NCBI RefSeq assembly: GCF_038446955.1
Contig: NZ_CP151803.1
Coordinates: 496,001-560,000, forward strand
Direction of reading: 5' to 3'
DNA length: 64,000 bases
From: Pedobacter sp. FW305-3-2-15-E-R2A2
Lineage (GTDB): Bacteria; Bacteroidota; Bacteroidia; Sphingobacteriales; Sphingobacteriaceae
The translations under genes and the position numbers were made by a program. Positions within the stretch are counted from its first letter, which is position 1. Each line of letters opens with the position of its first letter. Positions 27,694 to 37,168 of the stretch are shown here, in pieces. The notes below the pieces were generated by a model. The model searched no databases and had not been told where the DNA came from. It was given only the letters and a program-made list of their open reading frames with translations.

Positions 27694-28926
27694 ATGAAAC
27701 TACATTTACTGGTAATTTCAATGATGGTGCTGCTTTTATCTTCCTGTTCAAAAAAGGAATTTATGCCGGCACCAGAGGGGGAGAATATCCCGTATCATGA
27801 AACTAAAAAGACAATTCAGGAGAACCTGGAAAGTTCTGCCTATACCTGTTTTTATACGGCATGGAGAAAAAGCAATATGGATAAAATCCTGAAAACCTTA
27901 AATCCTAAGATCGCCGTTACTGTTTTTGTTCCGGACAATAAAGCATTTGAAGCTTTGGGATACAATATTGCGACCATTAACAGGACACCGGCCGCTGTTT
28001 TAGACAGCTTATTGCTGTTCCATACGGCTAAAAATCAGGTATTACCGGAAACGCTGGATCCACAATCGGCAAATTACCTCTTCATGAGCTTGCTGGAAAA
28101 TAAAAATTACATTGAACGGTATGGGATGATGAATGGGGAATTTCGTTATTACCTCTATCGCCATTACTTTAATATAGAAAATAACAAAGTGCTGGTTAAC
28201 GGTAAAGTATCCGGCAATGCCGCAGACATCTTGATCGGGACCAATGGTACACTGATTCCGATCGATAAAGTGCTGAACAGACCCGTCAAGGACATCAGAC
28301 AAACGCTCCAGGAAGATGGAAGATTCGGTTTGTACCTGAGTATTCTGGAGCATGATGACCAGTTTTATACCGAAATCTCGGGGTTTCCGGGCAATCAGCT
28401 AGACCGGTTTTTTAATAAAGAACCTTATGTCAGCTTTTCTTCTGTTTTTGCACCCACGGATGAAGCTTTTCATAAGGCAGGGATACATTCGCTGGCTGAT
28501 GTTCAAAAATTAAACAGCCGGAGTGTTCCCTACATCCTGGAGGATTATTTTACAGTATCTAATTATTTGCCTGTGGATTCCATATTAAACAACCATTTCT
28601 GGCAGTACAGCGGGATTTATGTGAGAAATATGGACCTATCCTATAACAGCAGATACATTTCGCCGGAACCGAATCCGATTTGCTTCTTTTCAAATGACCT
28701 TAAAAATGAAATTCTCGGTTCTTATGTCACCTTGTATAATAGTGAGCGTGCCCGTGTGATTCATTTAAATAACCTGGATTTTATCAGGAACGGGACTACC
28801 CTTAAGGTCAGGGTTAAGGGCTCAGATGCAGAACCTGCCACTGTGATCGCTTCTGATATCCAAACTTTTAATGGAACCATTCATGTAGTAGACCGCCTGT
28901 TGCTTCCTAAAGGGTTTAAAATTTAA
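27694..28926 (+). CDS. fasciclin-domain lipoprotein 2
   Basis: A 410-residue lipoprotein (lipobox LLLSSC, then SKKEF). Two FAS1-like units are visible. The first (about 35-195) has CFYTAWRKSNMDKILKTLNPKIAVTVFVPDNKAFEALGY and the closing GTLIPIDKVL. The second (about 205-408) has SVFAPTDEAFHKAGI and ends with TFNGTIHVVDRLLLP. The second unit contains a longer insertion than usual. It is 21 bp downstream of fasciclin protein 1 in the same operon. Being divergent from the neighbours (not a recent copy), it probably binds a different partner. Confidence 0.82.
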   Translation: MKLHLLVISMMVLLLSSCSKKEFMPAPEGENIPYHETKKTIQENLESSAYTCFYTAWRKSNMDKILKTLNPKIAVTVFVPDNKAFEALGYNIATINRTPAAVLDSLLLFHTAKNQVLPETLDPQSANYLFMSLLENKNYIERYGMMNGEFRYYLYRHYFNIENNKVLVNGKVSGNAADILIGTNGTLIPIDKVLNRPVKDIRQTLQEDGRFGLYLSILEHDDQFYTEISGFPGNQLDRFFNKEPYVSFSSVFAPTDEAFHKAGIHSLADVQKLNSRSVPYILEDYFTVSNYLPVDSILNNHFWQYSGIYVRNMDLSYNSRYISPEPNPICFFSNDLKNEILGSYVTLYNSERARVIHLNNLDFIRNGTTLKVRVKGSDAEPATVIASDIQTFNGTIHVVDRLLLPKGFKI

Positions 28927-28946
28927 CCTATTTTATTCAAGATCTC

Positions 28947-29936
28947 ATGATTAAAAGAAAAGAACTATTTGCGATTTTACTGACAGGAATCTGTTTGCAA
29001 TCTTGTATAAAAGAAGCTGATTTTATCAGCCCGGTAGATTACAATACGCTTGGTTATAAAATATCAGACAATTTCAATTTATCGCTGTTTAGTGCCGCAC
29101 TGAGCAGGAGCAGCAATGATAAAAAATTATTGGAACCTGGTCCTTTCACTGTTTTAGCGCCGTCAAATCTGGCCTTTCAGAATTTTGGTTATTCCACTAC
29201 TACTGCAGTAAAGACGGAAAGCCTGACCAGGATGAGCAAAATTGCCACCTACCATATTCTGGAAGGTAAGTTTGAACTGGACAAGCTTCCCTACTTATTC
29301 AATCAGCAGATCGAATCCCTGGGCGGGAAATTATTTGTCACGCATTGGATTAAGGGTACCGATACGGTCATCACGATAAATGGGGCGAAGCTGATCTTAA
29401 ATAATATTCCGGGGTCGAATGGATTGATTCAGGTAATCGATAAGGTGCTGGAGCCTTATCAGTTTGACGAACTCAATGATGCGATCGCCTCAGAAAATTC
29501 CATCACTTTATTTTCTCATGCGCTTCGCAAAACAGGCTTGACCAGCCTTCTTCAGAAAAACGGATCATATACTGTTTTCGCACCTTCCAATGCAGCAATG
29601 GCAGCGATCGGCTTCCGTAGCATCCAGGATGTCAATAACGCGCAAACCAAAGTGCTGGAAGATCTGATCAACTACCACATCGTCGCTGACCGGAAATTCG
29701 TGTACGACTATATCTTAACTGCAGGAAAGTCCAATTCCAGTAAGCAAACCATGCTGAACGGTTATAGTGTGAACGTTAACCTGATGAGCACTGCTCAGGA
29801 TCCCCCGGGTGTTTTCAGTAAGATCAGCCTGCAGGGTCCTGGAAATACAGTTCCGGTGCTGGTTGACCGGGCAGATCTGCTCAGCGGAAATGGGGTATTG
29901 CACATTATTAACGGCGTATTTAAAATTATCAGATAA
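28947..29936 (+). CDS. fasciclin-domain lipoprotein 3 (two FAS1 units)
   Basis: A 329-residue lipoprotein (GICLQSC lipobox) with two well-formed FAS1 domains. The first (about 35-170) reads FNLSLFSAALSRSSNDKKLLEPGPFTVLAPSNLAFQNFGY, with YHILEGKF and NGLIQVIDKVL. The second (about 180-328) reads ITLFSHALRKTGLTSLLQKNGSYTVFAPSNAAMAAIGF, with YHIVADRKF and NGVLHIINGVFK. It is the most canonical of the three tandem fasciclin genes. Its stop TAA shares one base with the ATG of the TIG/NHL gene, so translation of the two is coupled. Confidence 0.9.
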   Translation: MIKRKELFAILLTGICLQSCIKEADFISPVDYNTLGYKISDNFNLSLFSAALSRSSNDKKLLEPGPFTVLAPSNLAFQNFGYSTTTAVKTESLTRMSKIATYHILEGKFELDKLPYLFNQQIESLGGKLFVTHWIKGTDTVITINGAKLILNNIPGSNGLIQVIDKVLEPYQFDELNDAIASENSITLFSHALRKTGLTSLLQKNGSYTVFAPSNAAMAAIGFRSIQDVNNAQTKVLEDLINYHIVADRKFVYDYILTAGKSNSSKQTMLNGYSVNVNLMSTAQDPPGVFSKISLQGPGNTVPVLVDRADLLSGNGVLHIINGVFKIIR

Positions 29937-32182
29937 TGATTCAGAAACGAACTTATTCCTCATTATACCTAATGAGTTTTACCACAGTTATTTTTATGAT
30001 CGTGTTATTTACCCTTTCCTGTAAAAAAGACAAAGAACTGAAAGGGGAACAAATACCTTTTAAAGTGGATAGTTATTATCCAAACAGTGGCAATGAAGGA
30101 ACACTGGTTACGATTTTAGGAACCGGATTTGACACCAAAGCTGAAAATGTTTCCATCACTTTTTCCGGTCAGCAGGCAGATGTTATCACGCTTCATGAGG
30201 ACAAGATCATCGTAAGGGCTCCTAAGGGAGGTGTGTCCGGAATGATACAGATGAAGAGTGGATCCAATCATTCAGATGTCGGATCGTATAAATACCAGCA
30301 GCTGAGCTTAAAGGAAATTTTCCCTACCAATGGTTCCGCAGGGTCACATATCAGAATAATGGGCGAAGGATTTAGCAGCATCAGTAGTCCGGCAGCAGTG
30401 TTAATCAACGGAAAAGAAGCCATTGTCGTGAGTGTAAGTGATACGGTATTGGTGGTAGAAGTTCCCGAAAATGTAGGGACCGGCGCCGTTCAGGTCAAAG
30501 TAAATGGATTTGAATCTACAGGTCCTGTGTTTTATTATCAAACGATAACAGGTATTAAACCGTTAACAGGAGGCAAGGGGACCCGTGTGACCATCACCGG
30601 ATCGGGCTTTGCTGCGGAAATTGCCGGAAATACCATAGATTTTAACGGAAAGCCAGCAACGGTCGTTTCTGCGAAAGAAAATGAGATTGTGGTGATTGCT
30701 CCCGAGGGGGTGGAAACGGGACCGGTTTCATTAACGGTCAATAAACAAAGAACATCAGGGCCAGATTTTACGGTAGTTCCTTTACCAACGATCGAATTTG
30801 TCAGCCCGCTGAGTGGACCGGGAGGAATAGAGATGGTGATAAAAGGGTTGACTTTTAGTCCAAACAAGGAGGAGAACAAAGTATTGATCAACGGCGTACC
30901 TGTGCCGGTAACATCGGCAACAAATAAAGAGTTAAAGCTGATTATCCCGGGCAATACAGGGAGTGGCGAGATCAGGGTGTCTGTGAATGATCAGGAGGTG
31001 ACCGGACCAAAATTCTTTGACCAGAGCCTGGGAATAAAAAGCATAACTCCCGATAATGGCCTGTCAGGTACAGAGGTTACGCTTACAGGAACAGGCTTTA
31101 GCAGTAATCCTTCGGGAAACATCGTTACATTTAACAACATCGCAGCAACAGTACTCTCGGCCACAGAAACAAAAATAACCGTTAAAGCTCCGGCGAGTTT
31201 ACTGACCGGGAACTTAAAAGTAAAGGTGGGTAACCTGGAGGCTACTGCGCCAAAACCATTTAGAAGGGCCGGGGTGCTCACCCTGGTTGGTGGTCCGGGA
31301 AGTACCAATGTCGACCTTTCCACCAATGGTAGCATTGTTGTAGATGCCTCAGGAAATGTTTTTGCGATAGAAAACACCAAAAACAGGGTGCTTAAAATAT
31401 CTGCTTCCGGACAGGTTTCTGTTTTTGCAGGGAGTTCAGGCGGACAGTCCGGTTTGCAAAACGGAACGGGAACAGAAGCGCGCTTCAGGTTTGAGAATTT
31501 TGGCTCCCTTACCATCGATAAAAACCAGAACTTATATGTAGCGGATTATGGAAATCAGCTGATCAGAAAAATAAGTCCTCAGGGATTGGTTTCTACTTTC
31601 ATGACGGGTGTAGGGAATGTTTTTGCCATGACTACCGATGCTGCAGGAAATATCTATGCCATGAGGGGCACCCAGAATGCCATGAGGATGACGCCGCAGG
31701 GAGATTTATCTTCTCTAAATGTTTCTTCCAGAAATTATACGCATCGTCCAGCCTTTGATCAGGAGGGTAATTTATATATGAGTCCTGATGATTTTGAGGT
31801 CTATATCAGCAAATATCCTTACCGGGCTGATGGAACGATACCCCAGCCTCCGGTAAAACATTGGGCTGGGAATCCTGCTGAAACCGGTTATGCTGACGGG
31901 ATAGGAAGGCAGGTTAAGTTTACCTGGCTGAGGGGGATGCAGGTTGCAGATCAAAAGCTCTTCATTCTGGATTCTGATAATGCATTCAATATCTCGATTC
32001 GTCAGGCAAATCTGCAAACCGGAGAAGTGGCTACGGTGATGAAATCGGTAAGAGGTTATCAGGATGGAAACCTTGATGTGGCCAGGTTCATCTCACTCCA
32101 GGATCTGGCCATCGATAAGGAGGGAGTCCTTTATATACTCGATAACTGGAATAACGCCATCAGAAAAGTCTATATAAAATAA
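29936..32182 (+). CDS. five-TIG plus NHL-repeat lipoprotein
   Basis: A 748-residue lipoprotein (lipobox LFTLSC, then KKDKE). After the anchor come five IPT/TIG immunoglobulin-like domains. Their openings are regular: SYYPNSGNEGTLVTILGTGF, EIFPTNGSAGSHIRIMGEGF, GIKPLTGGKGTRVTITGSGF, FVSPLSGPGGIEMVIKG and SITPDNGLSGTEVTLTGTGF, spread over about residues 45-440. The C-terminal 300 residues form an NHL-type beta propeller (NVFAIENTKNRVLKIS, NLYVADYGNQLIRKIS, VLYILDNWNNAIRKVY). The architecture, a rigid stalk bearing a propeller, fits a surface-displayed binding protein. The ATG overlaps the preceding stop by one base. Confidence 0.9.
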   Translation: MIQKRTYSSLYLMSFTTVIFMIVLFTLSCKKDKELKGEQIPFKVDSYYPNSGNEGTLVTILGTGFDTKAENVSITFSGQQADVITLHEDKIIVRAPKGGVSGMIQMKSGSNHSDVGSYKYQQLSLKEIFPTNGSAGSHIRIMGEGFSSISSPAAVLINGKEAIVVSVSDTVLVVEVPENVGTGAVQVKVNGFESTGPVFYYQTITGIKPLTGGKGTRVTITGSGFAAEIAGNTIDFNGKPATVVSAKENEIVVIAPEGVETGPVSLTVNKQRTSGPDFTVVPLPTIEFVSPLSGPGGIEMVIKGLTFSPNKEENKVLINGVPVPVTSATNKELKLIIPGNTGSGEIRVSVNDQEVTGPKFFDQSLGIKSITPDNGLSGTEVTLTGTGFSSNPSGNIVTFNNIAATVLSATETKITVKAPASLLTGNLKVKVGNLEATAPKPFRRAGVLTLVGGPGSTNVDLSTNGSIVVDASGNVFAIENTKNRVLKISASGQVSVFAGSSGGQSGLQNGTGTEARFRFENFGSLTIDKNQNLYVADYGNQLIRKISPQGLVSTFMTGVGNVFAMTTDAAGNIYAMRGTQNAMRMTPQGDLSSLNVSSRNYTHRPAFDQEGNLYMSPDDFEVYISKYPYRADGTIPQPPVKHWAGNPAETGYADGIGRQVKFTWLRGMQVADQKLFILDSDNAFNISIRQANLQTGEVATVMKSVRGYQDGNLDVARFISLQDLAIDKEGVLYILDNWNNAIRKVYIK

Positions 32183-32205
32183 CAACCCACATATAAAGGA
32201 TTTTC

Positions 32206-32234
32206 CCCCTTGATTTTGACAAAAAATCAAGGGG
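32206..32234 (+). other. strong hairpin in front of susC 2
   Basis: A perfect 12-bp stem, CCCCTTGATTTT (32206-32217) with AAAATCAAGGGG (32223-32234), and a 5-nt loop. A palindrome GGGGATCCCC (32237-32246) follows. There is no T-tract, so it may act as an mRNA processing or stability element that sets susC/susD levels apart from the upstream genes. Confidence 0.7.
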
Positions 32235-32290
32235 CTGGGGATCCCCTTGTCCAAAATTTTAGAATTAATACTTATAAACCATAAAACAAC

Positions 32291-35200
32291 ATGAAAATTA
32301 ATTTAATCAGAGATCACCTGTTCAGGGGGATGATCCGAAGCTGTTTTTTGCTTGCCCTTCTTGGGGTTTGCCGGCAGGAGGTGCAGGCAGGTCCCCAAGG
32401 ATACCCGGCGAAATTGGTACAGCAAAACATCAGGGGAAAGGTGACCGATGCACAGGGATTGCCCGTAGTTGGAGCAACAGTGAACATCAAAGGCTCAAAA
32501 GTATATGCCATTACCGATAAAGATGGTGCTTACAGCATCCAGGCATCTGATAATTCCATACTTATTATACGTTCTATCGGTTTTATTACTCAGGAAATCC
32601 TGGTAGGCACCAGGACTATCGTAAATACCACGCTGATAGAAGAGGTAGGTAAACTGGGAGAGGTTGTGGTTACCGGTTATCAAACGGTAAAGAAAAGACA
32701 GTTTACCGGAGCTTCCACCACGATCAAAGCTGCGGATGCCAAACGGGAAGGAATAACGGATGTCAGCAGGATGCTCGAAGGCCAGGTTGCCGGGGTATCG
32801 GTACAAAACGTTTCCGGAACATTTGGTGCGGCACCTAAGATCAGGATCCGCGGGGCGACTTCCATCAGCGGGGATAACAAGCCTTTGTGGGTGGTAGATG
32901 GAATCATCCTGGAGGATGTGGTGAATGTGTCCAATGAACAATTGTCTACCGGAGATCCTTCTACCTTAATCGGGTCCTCTGTTGCCGGCCTCAATCCGGA
33001 CGACATTGAGAGTTTCGAAATTCTTAAGGATGCGGCAGCAACTTCATTATATGGCGCAAGGGCGATGAATGGCGTAATCGTTATCACGACAAAAAAGGGG
33101 AAGGTGGGCACGTCAAAAGTTTCTTATACCGGAAACCTTTCCACGTATTTAAAGCCTTCTTACGACCAGTTTAACATTATGAATTCCTATGACCAGGTTT
33201 CCATGTATGCGGAGATGGAGCGTAAAGGATGGTTAAATTTTGGAGCAACATCAAGGTTTGCCAATGGAGGGATTTATGTAAAGATGGCCGATTTGATCAA
33301 TCAGTATGACGAGTCAAATGGGCAATTCGGACTTAAAAACGATCCTTTAAGCAGAAGGTCTTTTTTAGAAAGGTATGCAAATGCCAATACGAACTGGTTT
33401 GATGTGCTTTTTAAAAACTCCATGATGCAGGAACATGCGGTAAGTGTGTCTAACGGTACCGATAAAGCCCAGCTGTATATCTCGACAAGTTATCTGAAAG
33501 ATAATGGATGGACCGTCGGAGATAAGGTGGAGCGGTTCACTGGAAATGTGAGGGCTACATTTACCCCTAACGACAAGCTCAGTTATGGATTAATTACACA
33601 GGGATCCGTTAGAAATCAACGGGCACCGGGAAGTTTGGGACGGGTGAGTGATCCGGTATCCGGACAGTTCAACCGCGACTTTGACATCAATCCATTTAGT
33701 TATGCTTTGAATACCAGTCGCGCGCTAACGGCTTTTGATGAGAACGGAAACCGGGAATATTTCAGAAGAAACTTTGCCCCTTTCAACATTTTGAATGAAT
33801 TGGAAAATAACAGCATCAACCTGAATTTCCTGGATTTTAAAGTTCAGGGAGATTTGAAATATAACCTGCTGAAAAACCTGAAGTATGCTTTTGAAGGTGC
33901 CTACCGGTATGCGAAAACGAATCAGGAACACAGCATCACTGAAAACTCAAATATGCCGATGGCCTATCGTGCTGATGGTGATGCGACCATCCGTGCAGCC
34001 AATAAATTTTTATATAGGAATCCCGAAAATCCGGAGGCCGAACCGATCGTTGTATTGCCTTATGGAGGATTTTACAATACAAATGATACTTATTTAAAAA
34101 GCTATAACCTTAGAAATTCCCTTGAATTTAACGAGCGCTTTAATGACCTCCATCAGCTTAGGGTGTATGGTTTTTCTGAACTGAGGTATGCGGACAGACA
34201 GTTTAAAAACTTTAGCGGCTACGGTTATCAGTTTGACAAAGGTGGGATTCCTTATTTAGATCCCAATTTTGTAAAGATGATCGTAGAAGGCAATTCCGAT
34301 TATTACGGAATGGAGCGGAGGAAAGACCGCTTTCTAGCCTATGGTTTGAATGCGGGGTATACGTTTAAGGACCGGTATAATGTTGCGGGAACGCTCCGAT
34401 ATGATGGGTCCAACCTGATGGGGAAAACGAGAACTGCCCGTTGGCTTCCCACCTGGAACATTAGCGGATCATGGAATATTGATGGCGAGTCTTTCTTTAA
34501 AAAGCAAAGCTTCCTGACCCGTGCCACTTTAAGAGCCAGTTATGGCCTTACCGCGAGCAGTGGTCCGGCAACAAACTCCAGTGTGGTGTTGCTGAATGCG
34601 GCAACGAACCGTCCCTATTTAAGTGAACGGGAATCGGCAATCAATATTATGAACCTGGAAAACTCAGAATTGACCTGGGAAAAGCTCTACAAAACCAATA
34701 TTGGATTTGAGGTGAGTATGGCCAATAACCTGGTGACCCTCGGAATGGATTATTACAACCACAAGAGTTATGACCTGATTGGCTTAATCCGGAATGGCGG
34801 TGTTGGTGGTGAGGCCGTTAAAGTGGCCAACTATGCAGATATGGACGCACACGGCGTTGAGTTTACGCTGGGAACGAAAATCCTGGACCATGGTACTTTA
34901 AAATGGAACGCACAGCTGAATTTCGGATATAATAAATCGGTCATTACCAATCTGAGAAATGAACCCAATATCTGGTCTTTGATCGGGCCCGATGGAGGTG
35001 CGAAAGAAGGGTATGCGCAAAGAGGGTTATTCTCTTTAAAGTACGAAGGTCTGAATAAAGAAACGGGGGTGCCGAGATTTTTAAATGAGGATGGAGCGGT
35101 AAGTGACGCGGTGTATCTGCAAAGCTTAAAAACAAGCAATTTAGTTTACGAAGGTTCGATCGACCCTAAGCTCACCGGAGGCTTTTTTAATAATATCAGT

Positions 35201-35668
35201 TATAAGGATTTTAAACTATCTGTCCTGATGACCTTCAGTGCAGGAAATGTGATTCGTTTAAATCCGGCTTTCAGCAGTACGTATTCTGAGTTGAATGCCA
35301 CTCCGGAAGAGTTTATCAACCGATGGATCCTGTATGGAGATCAAGCTACTCCCTCGGTCTTAGACAGAAGAGGCGAAGCTCAGCTGATCAATTCGTTTCC
35401 ATATAATAATTATAACTATTCCACAGAACGTGTAGCGAAGGGCGATTTTATCAGACTCAAACAGGTCAACCTTTCTTATAACCTCCCTGCGAAGCTGAGC
35501 TCCAGGTTAAAGCTGTCCAACTGCTCTTTAAGTCTGGTGGCGAACAACCTGTGGTTAATCTATTCAGATAAGGCATTAAACGGTCAGGATCCGGAATTTT
35601 TTAGTTCAGGAGGGGTCGCTATGCCTATTCCCAAACAGTTTACATTATCCTTAAAGGTCGGACTATAA
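32291..35668 (+). CDS. SusC/RagA-type TonB-dependent transporter 2
   Basis: A 1125-residue outer-membrane receptor. Order: a signal peptide (about 1-33), a carboxypeptidase-regulatory-like domain (about 46-118), the SusC signature LGEVVVTGYQTVKKRQFTGAS (VVVTGY at 125-130), a plug with GQVAGVSVQ, IRIRGATSI, KPLWVVDG and LKDAAATSLYGARAMNGVIVITTKKGK, and a complete barrel ending in FTLSLKVGL. The SusD partner begins 10 bp later. Within the locus it is the second TonB receptor, and together with the metallopeptidase and DUF4302-like genes it forms the actual uptake module. The 108-bp upstream gap contains a strong hairpin. Confidence 0.95.
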   Translation: MKINLIRDHLFRGMIRSCFLLALLGVCRQEVQAGPQGYPAKLVQQNIRGKVTDAQGLPVVGATVNIKGSKVYAITDKDGAYSIQASDNSILIIRSIGFITQEILVGTRTIVNTTLIEEVGKLGEVVVTGYQTVKKRQFTGASTTIKAADAKREGITDVSRMLEGQVAGVSVQNVSGTFGAAPKIRIRGATSISGDNKPLWVVDGIILEDVVNVSNEQLSTGDPSTLIGSSVAGLNPDDIESFEILKDAAATSLYGARAMNGVIVITTKKGKVGTSKVSYTGNLSTYLKPSYDQFNIMNSYDQVSMYAEMERKGWLNFGATSRFANGGIYVKMADLINQYDESNGQFGLKNDPLSRRSFLERYANANTNWFDVLFKNSMMQEHAVSVSNGTDKAQLYISTSYLKDNGWTVGDKVERFTGNVRATFTPNDKLSYGLITQGSVRNQRAPGSLGRVSDPVSGQFNRDFDINPFSYALNTSRALTAFDENGNREYFRRNFAPFNILNELENNSINLNFLDFKVQGDLKYNLLKNLKYAFEGAYRYAKTNQEHSITENSNMPMAYRADGDATIRAANKFLYRNPENPEAEPIVVLPYGGFYNTNDTYLKSYNLRNSLEFNERFNDLHQLRVYGFSELRYADRQFKNFSGYGYQFDKGGIPYLDPNFVKMIVEGNSDYYGMERRKDRFLAYGLNAGYTFKDRYNVAGTLRYDGSNLMGKTRTARWLPTWNISGSWNIDGESFFKKQSFLTRATLRASYGLTASSGPATNSSVVLLNAATNRPYLSERESAINIMNLENSELTWEKLYKTNIGFEVSMANNLVTLGMDYYNHKSYDLIGLIRNGGVGGEAVKVANYADMDAHGVEFTLGTKILDHGTLKWNAQLNFGYNKSVITNLRNEPNIWSLIGPDGGAKEGYAQRGLFSLKYEGLNKETGVPRFLNEDGAVSDAVYLQSLKTSNLVYEGSIDPKLTGGFFNNISYKDFKLSVLMTFSAGNVIRLNPAFSSTYSELNATPEEFINRWILYGDQATPSVLDRRGEAQLINSFPYNNYNYSTERVAKGDFIRLKQVNLSYNLPAKLSSRLKLSNCSLSLVANNLWLIYSDKALNGQDPEFFSSGGVAMPIPKQFTLSLKVGL

Positions 35669-35678
35669 AATTATTAAA

Positions 35679-37154
35679 ATGATCAAGATTAAATTCAAAA
35701 ACAGCATTGTAATGGGAATTGCGGGTTTATGCCTGTTCTCCGGCTGCAATAAATTCCTGGATGAAAGTCCGGACATGCGGACAGAACTGAATTCTCCGGA
35801 AAAGATTGGAGAGTTACTGGCCACCGCTTATCCTCAGGCGAGTTATATCCCTTTTACAGAATCTATGTCGGACAATGTAGCTGATAAAGGCTCCGGTAAT
35901 GTCGACCTCGCTAATAGTTCACCTTACTTCTTTAAAGATGATAAAAGCCCGGAAGCGGATGCCCCGATCGGGTATTGGAATGCTTCCTATAAAGCGATCT
36001 CAGCAGCAAATCATGCTTTGGAGGTAATTGAAAAACAGACGGATATTGAAAAATACAAAGCCTATAAAGGTGAGGCTTTGGTTGCCAGGGCATATGCACA
36101 TTTTATGTTGGTGACGCTGTTTTCAAAACCCTATTCGCCACAAACTTCCGGTGTTGATCCGGGGATTCCTTATGTAACTGCGACAGAAAAGATTGTACTG
36201 GGGCATTACCAGCGGAAAACCGTAGCCTATGTGTATGAGATGATTGAAAAAGACCTTAAAGAAGGTTTGCCGCTGATCAATGACGCGAAGTATAAGGTGC
36301 CGAAATATCATTTTACACGTGCTGCGGCAAATGCTTTCGCCTCCCGTTTTTATCTCTTTAAAAAGGATGCGGTAAATGCGGTCAAACATGCGAATGCCGT
36401 ATTTTCAAGTGCCAGTCTGAGTGCTTATTTAAGGCCAATAAACAGTACCGCCTACCGTAGTTTTCAATATCGGGAATTGGAAGCGCAATATACCAGGGCA
36501 GACAATCCGGCAAATATTTTATTGATCGAAACCCCTTCTGCATGGGGAAGAAGTTATCCCTCTTTCAGGTATGGGTTTACGACTGATCTGATGAGTAAAC
36601 TCACCAGTAGTCCAAATGTGACCGGTGGTACCTGGTCCTATAACATTTATGGAAACGAAACGAGCCTCAATATTCCAAAATTCAGGGAGCATTTTGTCCG
36701 CCTGACTTTAAACGCGGAAAGCGGAATTCCTTACAACATGATCCCTGTTTTTAGTACAGAGGAAGTGTTGTTCAACAGGGCGGAAGCCAATGCGATGATA
36801 GGCAATTATGAGGCCTCCCTGGCAGACCTCAATGATTATATCGCCAGTCGGTTTATCATCAGTTTCAGCAATCCTGTTTATGATCCGGGAATGGCCATTA
36901 CTATGGATAAACTGATCACATTTTATAATTCGGCCGACCGCGAGCAGGTATTGATCAATTGTATCCTTGAATTTAAACGGGTGAATTTTCTCTTTGAAGG
37001 ACAACGCTGGTTTGACATCATCAGACATGGACTACCTGTAGAACATAAAACCTCAAAAGGAGAAATTTTAATCTTAGGCCCGCAGCACCCACAAAGGGTA
37101 TTTCAAATTCCTGAAGAAGCACAAAGCTCTGGTCTGGAGCTGAATCCACGATAA
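35679..37154 (+). CDS. SusD/RagB-type nutrient-binding lipoprotein 2
   Basis: A 491-residue lipoprotein with the lipobox GLCLFSGC (NKFLDESPD follows, a typical SusD start). The conserved TPR-like segment YKGEALVARAYAHFMLVTLFSKPY and the C-terminal motifs VLFNRAEANAMIGNYEASLADLNDYI, FLFEGQRWFDIIRHG and RVFQIPEEAQ are present. The proximal N-terminal region is shorter than in SusD 1 and 3. It pairs with the SusC gene 10 bp upstream and precedes the metallopeptidase gene by 14 bp. Substrate unknown. Confidence 0.95.
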   Translation: MIKIKFKNSIVMGIAGLCLFSGCNKFLDESPDMRTELNSPEKIGELLATAYPQASYIPFTESMSDNVADKGSGNVDLANSSPYFFKDDKSPEADAPIGYWNASYKAISAANHALEVIEKQTDIEKYKAYKGEALVARAYAHFMLVTLFSKPYSPQTSGVDPGIPYVTATEKIVLGHYQRKTVAYVYEMIEKDLKEGLPLINDAKYKVPKYHFTRAAANAFASRFYLFKKDAVNAVKHANAVFSSASLSAYLRPINSTAYRSFQYRELEAQYTRADNPANILLIETPSAWGRSYPSFRYGFTTDLMSKLTSSPNVTGGTWSYNIYGNETSLNIPKFREHFVRLTLNAESGIPYNMIPVFSTEEVLFNRAEANAMIGNYEASLADLNDYIASRFIISFSNPVYDPGMAITMDKLITFYNSADREQVLINCILEFKRVNFLFEGQRWFDIIRHGLPVEHKTSKGEILILGPQHPQRVFQIPEEAQSSGLELNPR

Positions 37155-37168
37155 AAAAAGAATTCGAT

